From NCBI RefSeq assembly GCF_004078655.1, contig NZ_RZNC01000001.1:1054001-1118000 (forward strand): a DNA stretch of 64,000 bases. The letters are read 5' to 3'. This document shows positions 19,591 to 28,380 of the stretch, one piece after another. The position numbers and the translations under genes are program-made. The notes beneath the pieces are model-generated. The model did not search any database, was not told where the DNA came from, and saw only the letters and a list, made by a program, of their open reading frames with translations. Numbering within the stretch: the stretch's first letter is position 1; every line of letters begins with the position of its first letter. This DNA comes from Labedella populi (GTDB taxonomy: Bacteria; Actinomycetota; Actinomycetes; Actinomycetales; Microbacteriaceae).

Positions 19591-20896
19591 GTGGATCATG
19601 CTCGCGATCGGGCTGGTCCTGACGATCGGCACCGGCTTCTTCGTTGCGAGCGAGTTCTCGCTCGTCAACCTCGACCGCTCCGACCTCGAAGCGCGACGTG
19701 AGCGCGGCGAGTCCCGTCTCGCGATGACGATCGCCGCGCTCAAGATCACATCGACCCACCTCTCGAGTGCACAGCTCGGGATCACCCTCACGACGCTCCT
19801 CACCGGATACACCATGGAACCGGCGATCTCGTCGTTGCTCGCCGGCCCGTTCACGGCGATGGGCGTCCCGGAGCCCGTGATCGCGCCCATCGCCACCGTC
19901 GTGGCCATCGTCATCGCGACGCTTCTGTCGATGATCGTCGGCGAGCTCGTGCCGAAGAACTTCGCGCTCGCCCTGCCGCTGCACACGGCGAAGCTCGTCA
20001 TCCCCTTCCAGACCCTGTTCACGACGGTCTTCAAGCCCGCGATCGTGGTGCTCAACGGCAGCGCGAACGCCGTCCTCCGCTCGGTGGGGATCGAGCCGAA
20101 GGAGGAACTGTCCGGCGCCCGGACGGCCGAGGAGTTGTCGAGTCTCGTCCGCCGTTCCGCGGGAGCGGGCACTCTCGAGCAGGACACGGCGACGCTCCTC
20201 AACCGCACCCTCCTGTTCTCCAGCCACACCGCGTCCGACGTCATGACGCCACGACCGCGTCTCGAGGTCGTCCGGCGCACGGACCCCGCGGCTCTCGTCG
20301 TCGAACTCGCGCGCAGCACGGGGTACTCGCGCTTCCCGGTCATGGACGAGGACATCGACGACATCGTCGGACTCGTGCACGTCAAACAGGCCGTTGCCGT
20401 TCCGCGCGACCGCCGCGCGGACGTGCCCGTCTCCGCGCTGCAGTTCGACATCCTGCGTGTCCCCGAGACGATGCACCTCGATACCTTGCTCGTGGAACTG
20501 CGCGGCCGCGGATACCAGATGGCGGTCGTCGTCGACGAGTACGGCGGAACGGCCGGGGTCGCGACGCTCGAGGACCTCGTTGAGGAGATCGTCGGCGAGG
20601 TGTCCGATGAGCACGACCGCACGCGTGCGGGCGTCGTGAGGGGTCGCGACAGCACGGTGTTCCCCGGGAGCCTGCGCCCCGACGAACTGCTCGAGCGCAC
20701 GGGGCTGAAGGTGCCCGAGGACGGGCCGTTCGAGACGGTCGGAGGATTCATCATGAGCGAGCTCGGGCGCCTGCCCGTCGCGGGCGACGAAGTCGAGATC
20801 GACGCTGGTACCCTCCGGGTCGAGCGACTCGACGGGCGCCGGATCGATCGCGTGCGATTCACTGCGCGCCCGGAGGAGGGTGACGACGATGAGTGA
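19583..20896 (+). CDS. CNNM/CorC-family membrane protein with CBS pair (first)
   Basis: A 437-residue protein of the hemolysin-C/CNNM family. A DUF21 membrane domain (residues 1-190) shows about four hydrophobic segments and the signature ASEFSLVNLDRSDLEA and MIVGELVPKNFALALP; a CBS pair follows (about 210-335; DVMTPRPRLEVV, VVVDEYGGTAGVATLEDLVE), then a CorC_HlyC C-terminal domain (about 350-430). Relatives are linked to magnesium or cobalt efflux. GGAGG lies about seven bases before ATG 19583. The next gene is a paralogue overlapping its stop codon. The pair corresponds to mycobacterial Rv1842c-Rv1841c next to guaB1. Confidence 0.93.
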   Translation: MYEWIMLAIGLVLTIGTGFFVASEFSLVNLDRSDLEARRERGESRLAMTIAALKITSTHLSSAQLGITLTTLLTGYTMEPAISSLLAGPFTAMGVPEPVIAPIATVVAIVIATLLSMIVGELVPKNFALALPLHTAKLVIPFQTLFTTVFKPAIVVLNGSANAVLRSVGIEPKEELSGARTAEELSSLVRRSAGAGTLEQDTATLLNRTLLFSSHTASDVMTPRPRLEVVRRTDPAALVVELARSTGYSRFPVMDEDIDDIVGLVHVKQAVAVPRDRRADVPVSALQFDILRVPETMHLDTLLVELRGRGYQMAVVVDEYGGTAGVATLEDLVEEIVGEVSDEHDRTRAGVVRGRDSTVFPGSLRPDELLERTGLKVPEDGPFETVGGFIMSELGRLPVAGDEVEIDAGTLRVERLDGRRIDRVRFTARPEEGDDDE

Positions 20897-21938
20897 CTGG
20901 GCCGGAATCGCCTGGCTCGTCGTGCTGCTCGCGGCGAACGCCTTCTTCGTCGGCGCGGAGTTCGCCGTCATCTCCGCCCGTCGCTCGCAGATCGAGCCGC
21001 GCGCGGAGCAGGGGAGTCGAAGCGCCCGGACGGCGCTCTGGGCGATGGAGCACGCGACGCTCATGCTCGCGACGAGCCAGCTCGGCATCACGGTGTGCTC
21101 CTTGCTGATCCTCAACGTGTCCGAACCGGCGATCCACCATCTCCTCGAGTATCCGCTGCACCTCACCGGCTGGTCCGAGGAGGTCATCGGCACCGTCGCG
21201 TTCGTGATCGCGCTCCTGCTCGTCTCCTACCTCCACGTCGTCTTCGGCGAGATGGTGCCGAAGAACCTCTCGTTCTCGATCCCGGATCGGGCCGTGCTTC
21301 TGCTCGCTCCGCCGCTCGTGATGATCGCGCGCATCTTCAAGCCCATCATCTGGACGCTCAATGCGACGGCGAACGCCGTGCTGCGGTTGTTCCGGGTGGA
21401 GCCCAAGGACGAGGCGACGTCGTCGTTCACCCTCGAGGAGGTCGCGACGATCGTGTCGCAATCGACGCGCGAGGGTGTGCTCGACGATTCGTCTGGGGCG
21501 CTCGTCGCGGCGTTCGAGTTCACGAGCAAGAAGGTCGGCGACGTCGCGCTCCCGCTCGACGGAATCGTGACCCTTCCGGAGTCGGTGACGGCGGCCGAGC
21601 TCGAGCGTGCGGTCGCGAAGCACGGTTTCTCCCGCTACGTCATCGTCGACGGCGACGCCCAGCCCATGGGATACCTGCACTTGAAGGACGTGCTGCGGTT
21701 CGAGGCGACGGCGGAGCCCGGAGACGAGGACCAGCCCGTGCCGACGAAGCGCATTCGTCAGCTCGTGTCGATCTTCGAGGAGACCGATCTCGAGGACGCA
21801 CTCACGATCATGCGGCGCTCCGGCGCGCACCTCGCGCGGGCGTTCGACCGCGAGGGCGCGACGACCGGAGTGCTCTTCCTCGAGGACATCATCGAGGTAC
21901 TCGTCGGGGAGGTGCAGGACGCGACTCGGCGTCGCTGA
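20889..21938 (+). CDS. CNNM/CorC-family membrane protein with CBS pair (second)
   Basis: A 349-residue paralogue of the preceding gene: a DUF21 membrane domain (FFVGAEFAVISARRSQIEP, VVFGEMVPKNLSFSIP) and a CBS pair (KVGDVALPLDGIVTLPES, GVLFLEDIIEVLVGEV), but it stops after the CBS domain and lacks the CorC_HlyC tail. GGAGGAGGG eight bases upstream points to ATG 20889; GTG 20880 is in frame. The start overlaps the upstream stop, so a hetero-oligomer of long and short forms is likely, as CNNM domains function as dimers. Confidence 0.93.
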   Translation: MSDWAGIAWLVVLLAANAFFVGAEFAVISARRSQIEPRAEQGSRSARTALWAMEHATLMLATSQLGITVCSLLILNVSEPAIHHLLEYPLHLTGWSEEVIGTVAFVIALLLVSYLHVVFGEMVPKNLSFSIPDRAVLLLAPPLVMIARIFKPIIWTLNATANAVLRLFRVEPKDEATSSFTLEEVATIVSQSTREGVLDDSSGALVAAFEFTSKKVGDVALPLDGIVTLPESVTAAELERAVAKHGFSRYVIVDGDAQPMGYLHLKDVLRFEATAEPGDEDQPVPTKRIRQLVSIFEETDLEDALTIMRRSGAHLARAFDREGATTGVLFLEDIIEVLVGEVQDATRRR

Positions 21939-21969
21939 GCCGGGAGCGGTCGCGCGGATCAGGCGAACC

Positions 21970-22062
21970 GCGTGACCGTGACCGTGACCGTGACCTACAC
22001 CGCCACCGGGGCCGGGGCCGGGGCCGGGGCAGGGACCGGGACCGCGACCTGCACCGCCACCG
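21970..22062. repeat. Low-complexity hexamer runs downstream of CNNM pair
   Basis: Runs of GTGACC (four units) and GGGGCC (four units) fill the convergent intergenic space between the CNNM gene and the OYE gene. No gene is seen here. Confidence 0.7.
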
Positions 22063-22065
22063 TGA

Positions 22066-23136
22066 TCAGTCGAAGGGCGCGCGGAGGTATTGCGGGGGCG
22101 TGTAGTCGATCGTCGCGCCGAGCTGCGCCGCTGCCCGTAGCACGATGTGTGGATCGCGGAGGAATTCGCGCGCCATCATGATCGCATCCGCGCGGCCCGA
22201 CCGGACGATCTCCTCGGCGGCTTCGGGGTCCGTGATGAGTCCGACGGCGCTGACGGGGGCGTCGACCGCGTCGCGCACGTGGGTCGCGAAGCGCACCTGG
22301 TAGCCGGACTCGGTGGGGATCGAGGCGTGCACGTTCCCGCCGGTCGAGATGTCGAAGAGGTCCGCGCCCGCCTCGGCGGCCCAGCCGGCGACCGTCGCCG
22401 TGTCGTCCTCGTTCCAGCCGCCCTCCGTCCAATCGGTCGCGGAGAAACGGACGAAGAGGACCCGCTCGCCGATCGCCGCGCGCACACCGCGGACGACCTC
22501 GAGGAGGAGGCGGGCCCGGTTCTCGAGCGAACCGCCGTAGGAGTCTGTGCGCTCGTTGGAGAGCGGCGAGAGGAACTCGTGCAGGAGGTAGCCGTGAGCG
22601 GCGTGGACCTCGACGACGTCGAAGCCCGCGTCGACCGAGCGGCGGGCGGCGGCGACGAAGTCGGCGACGACCTTCTCGATGCCGACGGTGTCGAGCTCCC
22701 GCGGCGTCGCGTAACCGGGGAACGGGACCGGCGACGGGCCCAAGAGCTCCCACCCGCCCGCTGCCGCCGGGACGGTCCCACGCTCGTGCGCCCACGGTCG
22801 GTAGGTCGACGCCTTCCGCCCGGCGTGGGCGAGCTGGATGCCCGCGGCGGCCCCCTGGCCGTGCAGGAACCGGACGATGCGCGCCCAGACCTCCGCGTGC
22901 TCGTCCGTCCAGATCCCCGTGTCCTCCGGTGAGATGCGGCCTTCCGGACTCACGGCCGTCGCCTCGGTGAGGACGAGGCCGGCGCCACCCGCGGCGAACT
23001 GCCCGAGGTGCACGAGGTGCCAGTCGGTCGGCACGCCGTCCCGCTGCTCGACGGAGTACTGGCACATCGGAGCGACCCAGAGCCGGTTGCGGAGGGTGAG
23101 TGAGCGCAGGGTCAGGGGTTCGAAGATGGCGGGCAC
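22066..23136 (-). CDS. NADH:flavin oxidoreductase of the OYE/YqjM type
   Basis: A 356-residue FMN-dependent TIM-barrel enzyme that reduces activated alkenes with NAD(P)H. The protein begins MPAIFEPLTLRSLTLRNRLW and has VAPMCQYSVEQRDG with a cysteine at the YqjM position, the substrate-binding pair HAAHGYLLHEFLSP, the phosphate loop VGLITDPEAAEEIV and MAREFLRDPH. Length and motifs match the thermophilic-like, YqjM subclass. The initiator is GTG 23136, preceded by GAGGAA. It is divergent from nnrD. Confidence 0.93.
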   Translation of the reverse strand: MPAIFEPLTLRSLTLRNRLWVAPMCQYSVEQRDGVPTDWHLVHLGQFAAGGAGLVLTEATAVSPEGRISPEDTGIWTDEHAEVWARIVRFLHGQGAAAGIQLAHAGRKASTYRPWAHERGTVPAAAGGWELLGPSPVPFPGYATPRELDTVGIEKVVADFVAAARRSVDAGFDVVEVHAAHGYLLHEFLSPLSNERTDSYGGSLENRARLLLEVVRGVRAAIGERVLFVRFSATDWTEGGWNEDDTATVAGWAAEAGADLFDISTGGNVHASIPTESGYQVRFATHVRDAVDAPVSAVGLITDPEAAEEIVRSGRADAIMMAREFLRDPHIVLRAAAQLGATIDYTPPQYLRAPFD

Positions 23137-23207
23137 TGCATTCCTCTGGTTCGTTGATGTGACGTCGCGTCACCCGCGAGGGGGTGCTCCCGCGACCCGA
23201 ATCAACC

Positions 23208-23213
23208 TATCGT
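23208..23213 (+). promoter_or_regulatory. -10 box of leaderless nnrD
   Basis: TATCGT ends 6 nt before ATG 23220. Confidence 0.6.
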
Positions 23214-23219
23214 GAACGG

Positions 23220-24053
23220 ATGATCGAGGAGACGGACTGGACAAACGACGATGCCGTGCGCTGGCTGCGGCGCCCGACGGCTGAGGACGACAAGTACTCC
23301 CGCGGCGTGGTCGGGATGGCGACGGGCTCCGAGCGGTACCCGGGGGCCGCGGTGCTGGGCGTCGACGCGGCGGTGCGCGCGGGGGCCGGCATGGTCCGAT
23401 ACGTCGGGCCGGACGCCGTCGCGCACCTCGTGCTCCAGCGCCGACCGGAGGTCGTGCGGGGGATCGGCCGGGTCCAGGCGTGGCTCATCGGATCGGGCGT
23501 CGACGGCGAGGAACCGGGGGAGGAGCGCACGGCCGACTTCCGGCACGCGCTCGAGGACGGTGTTCCCGTCGTCATCGATGCCGGCGCGCTCCCGGCCGTC
23601 CCCGGCCGAGTCGACGGTCTCGCGGTGCTGACCCCGCACGCGGGCGAGCTCCGGCGGTTGCTCGCTGCTCGGGGGACCGAGGTCGACGCGGACGCGCTCT
23701 CGCGCGATCGTGACGGGTGGGCCCGCCGCGCCGCCGCGGACACGGGCGCCGTCGTGCTCCTCAAGGGTTCCCGGACCGTCGTGGCGGAGCCCGGCGGGCG
23801 CCTGATCCGGTTGCCCGAGGCGACGCCGTGGCTGTCGACGGCGGGAACGGGGGACGTGCTCGCCGGTGTCCTCGGAGCGGTGATCGCCGGCTCCGCTGGA
23901 CGCATCGGCTCGACCGTCGAACTCGCGGAGTCCGCCGCCGCCGGTTCCCTCCTCCACGCCCTCGCGGCGGCGAGCGCGTCGGGCGGGGGACCGATCGCGG
24001 CGCTCGACGTCGCGGAAGCGCTTCCCACGACGATCGCGCGCTTGCTCTCGTGA
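23220..24053 (+). CDS. nnrD: ADP-dependent NAD(P)H-hydrate dehydratase
   Basis: A 277-residue ribokinase-like repair enzyme that converts damaged NAD(P)H hydrate back to NAD(P)H. Seen: KYSRGVVGMATGSERYPGAA near the start, VLTPHAGELRRLL, the ADP-binding VVLLKGSRTVV, and the catalytic loop STAGTGDVLAGVLGA. The epimerase half (NnrE) present in fused bacterial NnrD/E is missing; only the dehydratase domain is encoded here. ATG 23220 is chosen because the -10 box ends six bases before it. Confidence 0.93.
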   Translation: MIEETDWTNDDAVRWLRRPTAEDDKYSRGVVGMATGSERYPGAAVLGVDAAVRAGAGMVRYVGPDAVAHLVLQRRPEVVRGIGRVQAWLIGSGVDGEEPGEERTADFRHALEDGVPVVIDAGALPAVPGRVDGLAVLTPHAGELRRLLAARGTEVDADALSRDRDGWARRAAADTGAVVLLKGSRTVVAEPGGRLIRLPEATPWLSTAGTGDVLAGVLGAVIAGSAGRIGSTVELAESAAAGSLLHALAAASASGGGPIAALDVAEALPTTIARLLS

Positions 24054-24120
24054 ACGAGCGTCCCGCTCACAGCCTTCTCACAGCTCTGGGAAAGCCGGAG
24101 GCTACCGGTCATCCGTAGCG

Positions 24121-24180
24121 TCGACGGGAACGAACGCACATCGACGACAACGAACACCCATCGACGACAGGGAGCCATCA
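24121..24180. repeat. Three 20-bp tandem repeats in the leader of the flavin operon
   Basis: Three units of exactly 20 bp begin TCGACGGGAACGAACGCACA, TCGACGACAACGAACACCCA and TCGACGACAGGGAGCCATCA. The third contains the Shine-Dalgarno AGGGAG and runs into ATG 24180. Confidence 0.85.
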
Positions 24181-24635
24181 TGCGCGCACGGACACGACGG
24201 AACGCGGGAGCGGCCCTCGCGGGGATCGCGGTGATCGGAGGACTCGCGGCGTGCAGCGCGGACTCGACTGGTGCCGTCGAGGACACCGACACGGGCTCGG
24301 CCGCCGAGGGCTCGAGCGCCGCACCGGGTTCGAGCGCGTCGTACGCCGACGGGGAGTACACCGCAGAGGGCGACTACGCGACCCCGGGTGGTCAGGAGTC
24401 CGTCACCGTGACCGTCATGCTCGAGGACGGGGCCGTCTCGGCGCTCGAGGTCGAGGGCAGTGGCGGGAGCCCCAACACGCAGCGCTACCAGGGTGAGTTC
24501 ATCGACAACATCGAGGCCGAGGTCGTCGGGAAGGACATCGACGACCTCGAGGTCTCGAAGGTCGCCGGGTCCTCGCTCACGAGCGGCGGTTTCATGAGTG
24601 CGATCGAGACGATCAAGAGCGATGCCGCGAGCTGA
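24180..24635 (+). CDS. FMN-binding domain lipoprotein
   Basis: A 151-residue exported lipoprotein. It has a twin-Arg-containing basic start, a hydrophobic segment and a lipobox (GLAAC, Cys25), then a disordered Ser/Gly/Ala/Glu linker and an FMN-binding domain of about 85 residues (YADGEYTAEGDYATPGG to SAIETI). In this family FMN is attached to Thr or Ser of an SGA(T/S) motif by ApbE; the corresponding segment here reads VAGSSLTSGGF, so Ser would be the acceptor. The next gene is ApbE-like, overlapping by 14 nt. It should carry electrons on the outer face of the membrane. Confidence 0.85.
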   Translation: MRARTRRNAGAALAGIAVIGGLAACSADSTGAVEDTDTGSAAEGSSAAPGSSASYADGEYTAEGDYATPGGQESVTVTVMLEDGAVSALEVEGSGGSPNTQRYQGEFIDNIEAEVVGKDIDDLEVSKVAGSSLTSGGFMSAIETIKSDAAS

Positions 24636-25545
24636 CCTCCTCGCCGAGGCCTCCCCGGTCGGCTCCGCTGCGCCGCTGGGTGTCCTCACCATCGACGCCA
24701 TCGGGGTCCCCTGGCGCATCGACACGGACGAGCCCCTCGGCGACATGGCGCGCGACGCGGTCATCGAGCGGATCGCGGTGTTCGACGGAGCATGGTCGCG
24801 GTTCCGCGACGACTCGCTCGTCGCGGAGATCGCGCGGAGCGCCGGGGAATGGGCGCTGCCGCCCGAGGGGCCCGCTCTTCTCGCGCTCTATCGGTGCGTG
24901 TACGAGCTCACGGGAGGGCGCGTCTCCCCGTTCGTCGGTTCCGCTCTCGAGGGACTCGGCTACGGAGGCGGCCCCGGCGCTCGCCTCGGTCGCTCCACCC
25001 CGGATGCCGTCGCCGCGGTGCCGGACTGGGATGCCGTCGCGCGTCTCGACGGTGATGTCCTCTCGACATCGGCTCCCGTTCTCCTCGACGTCGGTGCCGC
25101 CGGGAAGGGCCTGCTCGTCGACCTCGTGCTGGGGGTGCTCGGGGATCACGGACTGCACGACGCGACGGTCGACGCTTCCGGTGACCTGCGCGTCTCGGGT
25201 CGACGCTCCGAGCGCGTCGCCCTCGAGCACCCGTTCGATCCGCGCCGCGCGATCGGCGTCGTCGAGGTCGTCGACGGTGCTCTCTGCGCGTCCGCGACGA
25301 ATCGGCGATCGTGGGGTGACGGACTCCACCACGTGATCGACGGTCTCACGGGCCGTCCGGTCGAGTCGGTCGTCGCGACCTGGGCGATCGCTCCGACCGC
25401 CGTCGTCGCCGACGCCGCAGCGACGGCCCTCTTCTTCTCCTCGCCCGCCGAGGTCCGCGCAGTGACGGGCGCCCTCGGGGTGCGCATGTTCAGCGACGGC
25501 CGGAGCGAGCGGCACCGTGACTTCCCCGGGGAGCTCTTCTCATGA
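24622..25545 (+). CDS. apbE: FAD:protein FMN transferase (ApbE family)
   Basis: A 307-residue flavin transferase that attaches FMN covalently to target proteins. Recognisable are FDGAWSRFRDDSLV, the DVGAAGKGLLVDLV loop, VDASGDLRVSG, HHVIDGLTGRPV (metal and FAD site) and VADAAATALFF. No signal peptide or lipobox is visible, so it is probably cytosolic or exported by another route; the N-terminus is short. Start ATG 24622 lies inside the end of the lipoprotein gene. Its stop overlaps the next start (ATGA). Confidence 0.88.
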   Translation: MPRADLLAEASPVGSAAPLGVLTIDAIGVPWRIDTDEPLGDMARDAVIERIAVFDGAWSRFRDDSLVAEIARSAGEWALPPEGPALLALYRCVYELTGGRVSPFVGSALEGLGYGGGPGARLGRSTPDAVAAVPDWDAVARLDGDVLSTSAPVLLDVGAAGKGLLVDLVLGVLGDHGLHDATVDASGDLRVSGRRSERVALEHPFDPRRAIGVVEVVDGALCASATNRRSWGDGLHHVIDGLTGRPVESVVATWAIAPTAVVADAAATALFFSSPAEVRAVTGALGVRMFSDGRSERHRDFPGELFS

Positions 25546-27041
25546 TCCGAGCGATCGACGCACGCATCGGGCGCGTGCCCATGTACCGGCTCGTCCTCAT
25601 CCTCCTCGCCGCGCTCGCGGCGATCGCCGTCGTCCTGTCCGCCGTCGGCGTCCTGTTCTTCACGCCGCTCGAACTGCTCGTGACGGGTGGGATCGCCGTG
25701 GGCCTGTCGTGGCTCGTGAACCGGATCGCCGCACCGCTCCTCCGCGTGACGCCTCACGACGAGTCCGCGTTCATCACGGGACTCCTGCTCTTCTTCATCA
25801 TGAAGCCGGGGACGGAACTCGGCGACCTCGCCGCCGTCGCGGTCGCCGCGACGGTTGCGGCCGTGTCGAAGTACGTGCTCGTGATCCGCGGGCGCCACGT
25901 GTTCAACCCCGCGGCGATCGGAGCCTTCGTCGCGACGCTCACGGGGCTCGGCGTGAGCTACTGGTGGGTCGGGAGCGAGTCGCTCTTCTGGTTCGTCCTC
26001 GTCGCCGGCGGCGTCGTTGTCTGGCGTGTGCGCAAGGTCGGCATGGCGGTACTCTTCGTCGCGGCCGTGTGCGCCGTCATGATCCCGACGCTGCTCACGA
26101 ACGGCATGGCGGTCCCGTCCGCCCTCACGACGCCGCTCCTCTCGACGGCCGCCGTCTTCTTCGCGGCCTTCATGCTCACGGAGCCGCTGACACTCGCCCC
26201 GCGGCGGTGGCAGCAGCTCGTCGTCGCCGTCGTCACGGGAGTGCTCTTCGCGCTGCCCTACCACGTCGGGCCGGTCTACTCGTCGCCGGAGCTCGCCCTG
26301 CTCGTGGGGAATCTGCTCGCCTTCCTCGTCGGCCAGCGCCGCGGTGTCGCGCTCACGACGCGGGAGGCGCGTCGCCTCGGCGGCGACGTGCACGAGCTCG
26401 TCTTCGATGCCGCAGCACCCGTGCGTTTCCGTGCCGGGCAGTACGTCGAGTTGCACGTCCCGCATCGGACGGGTGACCGGAAGGGAGTCCGCCGCACCTT
26501 CAGCGTCGTGTCGGCGCCGAGCGACGGTCGCGAGGTGCGCGTCGCCTTTCGCGTGCCCGAGCCCGCGAGCTCCGCGAAGCGCGCGCTGCTCGAACTCGTC
26601 ACGGGAGACACGATCCGTGCGACCGTCGTCGCGGGGGATTTCGTCCTGCCGGAGGACGGCGACCGGAAGCTGGCCCTCGTCGCCGCGGGCATTGGGATCA
26701 CTCCCTTCGTGAGCCAGATCCGGGAGGAGCGGGCGAGGGGACGGAATCGAGACATCGTGCTCGTCTACGCCGTCTCCGATCCCCGCGACATCGTGTACGC
26801 GGATGAATTCGCCGGGATCCGTGTGCTCGTCTCGAGCCGCGTCGAGCCGGACACCGTGCCGGACGGTTGGCGCTGGATCGGACCGGAACGGGTCGACGCG
26901 GAGACGGTGCGCCGGGCCGTGCCCGACCTCGCCGAGCGAGACGTCTACGTATCCGGCCCCCCTGCGTTCGTCGACGACCTCCGCCGCCGGCTGCGTCCAA
27001 CCGCCCGACGCGTCCGCACCGACGCGTTCTCCGGGTACTGA
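25542..27041 (+). CDS. RnfD/NqrB-like membrane domain fused to FNR-type reductase
   Basis: A 499-residue fusion. Residues 1-265 are an RnfD/NqrB-like domain with about nine hydrophobic segments (ESAFITGLLLFFIMKPG, HVFNPAAIGAFVATLTG, AAFMLTEPLTLAP); the flavinylation site SGAT of NqrB is replaced by a PSALTTPLLS segment. Residues 275-499 form a ferredoxin-NADP reductase-like module: FRAGQYVELHVPH and RRTFSVVSAP (flavin), LVAAGIGITPFVSQI (NAD(P)H) and DVYVSGPPAFVDDL. There is no iron-sulfur domain. With the lipoprotein and ApbE it can pass electrons from cytosolic NAD(P)H across the membrane to an external flavin protein. The terminal acceptor is unknown. Confidence 0.88.
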   Translation: MIRAIDARIGRVPMYRLVLILLAALAAIAVVLSAVGVLFFTPLELLVTGGIAVGLSWLVNRIAAPLLRVTPHDESAFITGLLLFFIMKPGTELGDLAAVAVAATVAAVSKYVLVIRGRHVFNPAAIGAFVATLTGLGVSYWWVGSESLFWFVLVAGGVVVWRVRKVGMAVLFVAAVCAVMIPTLLTNGMAVPSALTTPLLSTAAVFFAAFMLTEPLTLAPRRWQQLVVAVVTGVLFALPYHVGPVYSSPELALLVGNLLAFLVGQRRGVALTTREARRLGGDVHELVFDAAAPVRFRAGQYVELHVPHRTGDRKGVRRTFSVVSAPSDGREVRVAFRVPEPASSAKRALLELVTGDTIRATVVAGDFVLPEDGDRKLALVAAGIGITPFVSQIREERARGRNRDIVLVYAVSDPRDIVYADEFAGIRVLVSSRVEPDTVPDGWRWIGPERVDAETVRRAVPDLAERDVYVSGPPAFVDDLRRRLRPTARRVRTDAFSGY

Positions 27042-27095
27042 CCCGGCCCGTCGAGGGGATGGGGAGGGGCGGCGGGGTCGGACGGGCGCTCCGCC

Positions 27096-27101
27096 TAGGA
27101 T
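27096..27101 (+). promoter_or_regulatory. -10 box of leaderless polytopic protein gene
   Basis: TAGGAT ends 7 nt before GTG 27109. Confidence 0.55.
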
Positions 27102-27108
27102 GGGTGCC

Positions 27109-28347
27109 GTGAGGGCTCGCGTCGGACTGTGGATCGCGTTCCTGGTGATCCATGCAGGCCTCGCCTGGTTGTGCCTCGCCGCCCCCGGCCTCCCGCTCGG
27201 CGACGTCACACTCGTCTACCGGCCCTGGTCGATCCAGCTCGCCTCGGGATCCCCCGTCGTCGGGATCGACCTCGATTGGGTCTACCCGCTGCTCGCGCAC
27301 GTCCCCATGCAACTCGCGCTCGTCGCGGGCGAATCGGTCTACGCGGAGGCGTGGCTCGTGCTCATGACGGTGCTCGACGCCGTCGCCTTCGCGATCCTCG
27401 TCGGTGACGGGTCGAGTCGCCGCCGGGGCGGTGCCGCGTGGTGGTGGCTCGCGTTCATCGCCCTCCTCGGCCCCATTTCGCTCGGCCGCATCGACTCGGT
27501 CACGGTGCCGCTCGCGGTCGTCGCGGTCCTCATCGTGATGCGGCGCCCGACGGCGGCGTCGATCCTCCTCGCCGTCGCGACGTGGATGAAGGTGTGGCCG
27601 GCGGCGATCCTCGTCGCCGCTGTGCTCGCCCTACGGTCGCGCTGGCGCGTGGTCGTCGCATCCGCCGTGTTCTCGTTCGGCGTCGTCTTCCTCGCGTTCG
27701 CGCTCGGTGGCTCGGCGCACGTCTTCAGCTTTCTCGGGGAGCAGTCCGGTCGTGGGCTCCAGCTCGAGGCGCCCGTGAGCCTGTTCTATGTGTGGCAGAC
27801 GGCGATGGGCGTCGAGAGCGCATCGATCTACTACGACCAGGCGATTCTGACGTATCAGGTCGCCGGTTCCGGGATCGACGTCGTGATCGCCCTCATGACG
27901 CCGCTGCTCGTCGTCGTGGTCCTCGCCGTCGCGCTGCTCGGTGCTGCGGCCGTCCGCGCGGGCGCGTCGACGATCCGGGTGCTTCCGTCGCTGTCCCTTG
28001 CGCTCGTGCTCGTGCTCATCGCGGTCAACAAGGTGGGGTCGCCGCAGTACCTGACGTGGCTCATCGCTCCCGTCGTGTTGGGCCTCGCCTGGCAGGGGCG
28101 CCGCTTTCTCGTTCCCGCCGCGCTCGCGCTCGGGCTCGGGGCGCTCACGCACGTCGTCTATCCGTACCTGTATTGGATGCTGCTCTGGGCGTGGCCGCCC
28201 ATGGTCGTCGTTCTCACGGTGCGGAACGTCGGGTACCTCGTCCTCCTCGGCTGGTGCGTCGTCGAACTCGTGAGGGCGCGGCGCGCAGCGCCCACTCGAC
28301 GGCCACCGGCGGTCGTGCGCGACGAACTCGCCGCGCACCATCCCTGA
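27109..28347 (+). CDS. Polytopic glycosyltransferase 87-like membrane protein
   Basis: A 412-residue membrane protein with about ten hydrophobic segments. The order and motifs (DVTLVYRPWSIQLASG, ATWMKVWPAAILVAA, VNKVGSPQYLTWL) resemble mannosyltransferases of GT87/PMT-like type that use lipid-linked sugars, but no catalytic residue can be assigned with confidence. GTG 27109 is chosen from the promoter spacing; a longer frame overlapping the preceding gene is rejected. The basic tail ends RRAAPTRRPPAVV. Confidence 0.7.
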   Translation: MRARVGLWIAFLVIHAGLAWLCLAAPGLPLGDVTLVYRPWSIQLASGSPVVGIDLDWVYPLLAHVPMQLALVAGESVYAEAWLVLMTVLDAVAFAILVGDGSSRRRGGAAWWWLAFIALLGPISLGRIDSVTVPLAVVAVLIVMRRPTAASILLAVATWMKVWPAAILVAAVLALRSRWRVVVASAVFSFGVVFLAFALGGSAHVFSFLGEQSGRGLQLEAPVSLFYVWQTAMGVESASIYYDQAILTYQVAGSGIDVVIALMTPLLVVVVLAVALLGAAAVRAGASTIRVLPSLSLALVLVLIAVNKVGSPQYLTWLIAPVVLGLAWQGRRFLVPAALALGLGALTHVVYPYLYWMLLWAWPPMVVVLTVRNVGYLVLLGWCVVELVRARRAAPTRRPPAVVRDELAAHHP

Positions 28348-28380
28348 CCGACCCATCCTCTCCACCGAAAGGACACCATC

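Noticed and set aside
26803-27108. N-terminal extension of the GT87-like protein
   Set aside because: It overlaps the end of the RnfD-FNR gene in another frame, whereas a -10 box and GTG at 27109 give a normal membrane protein start.
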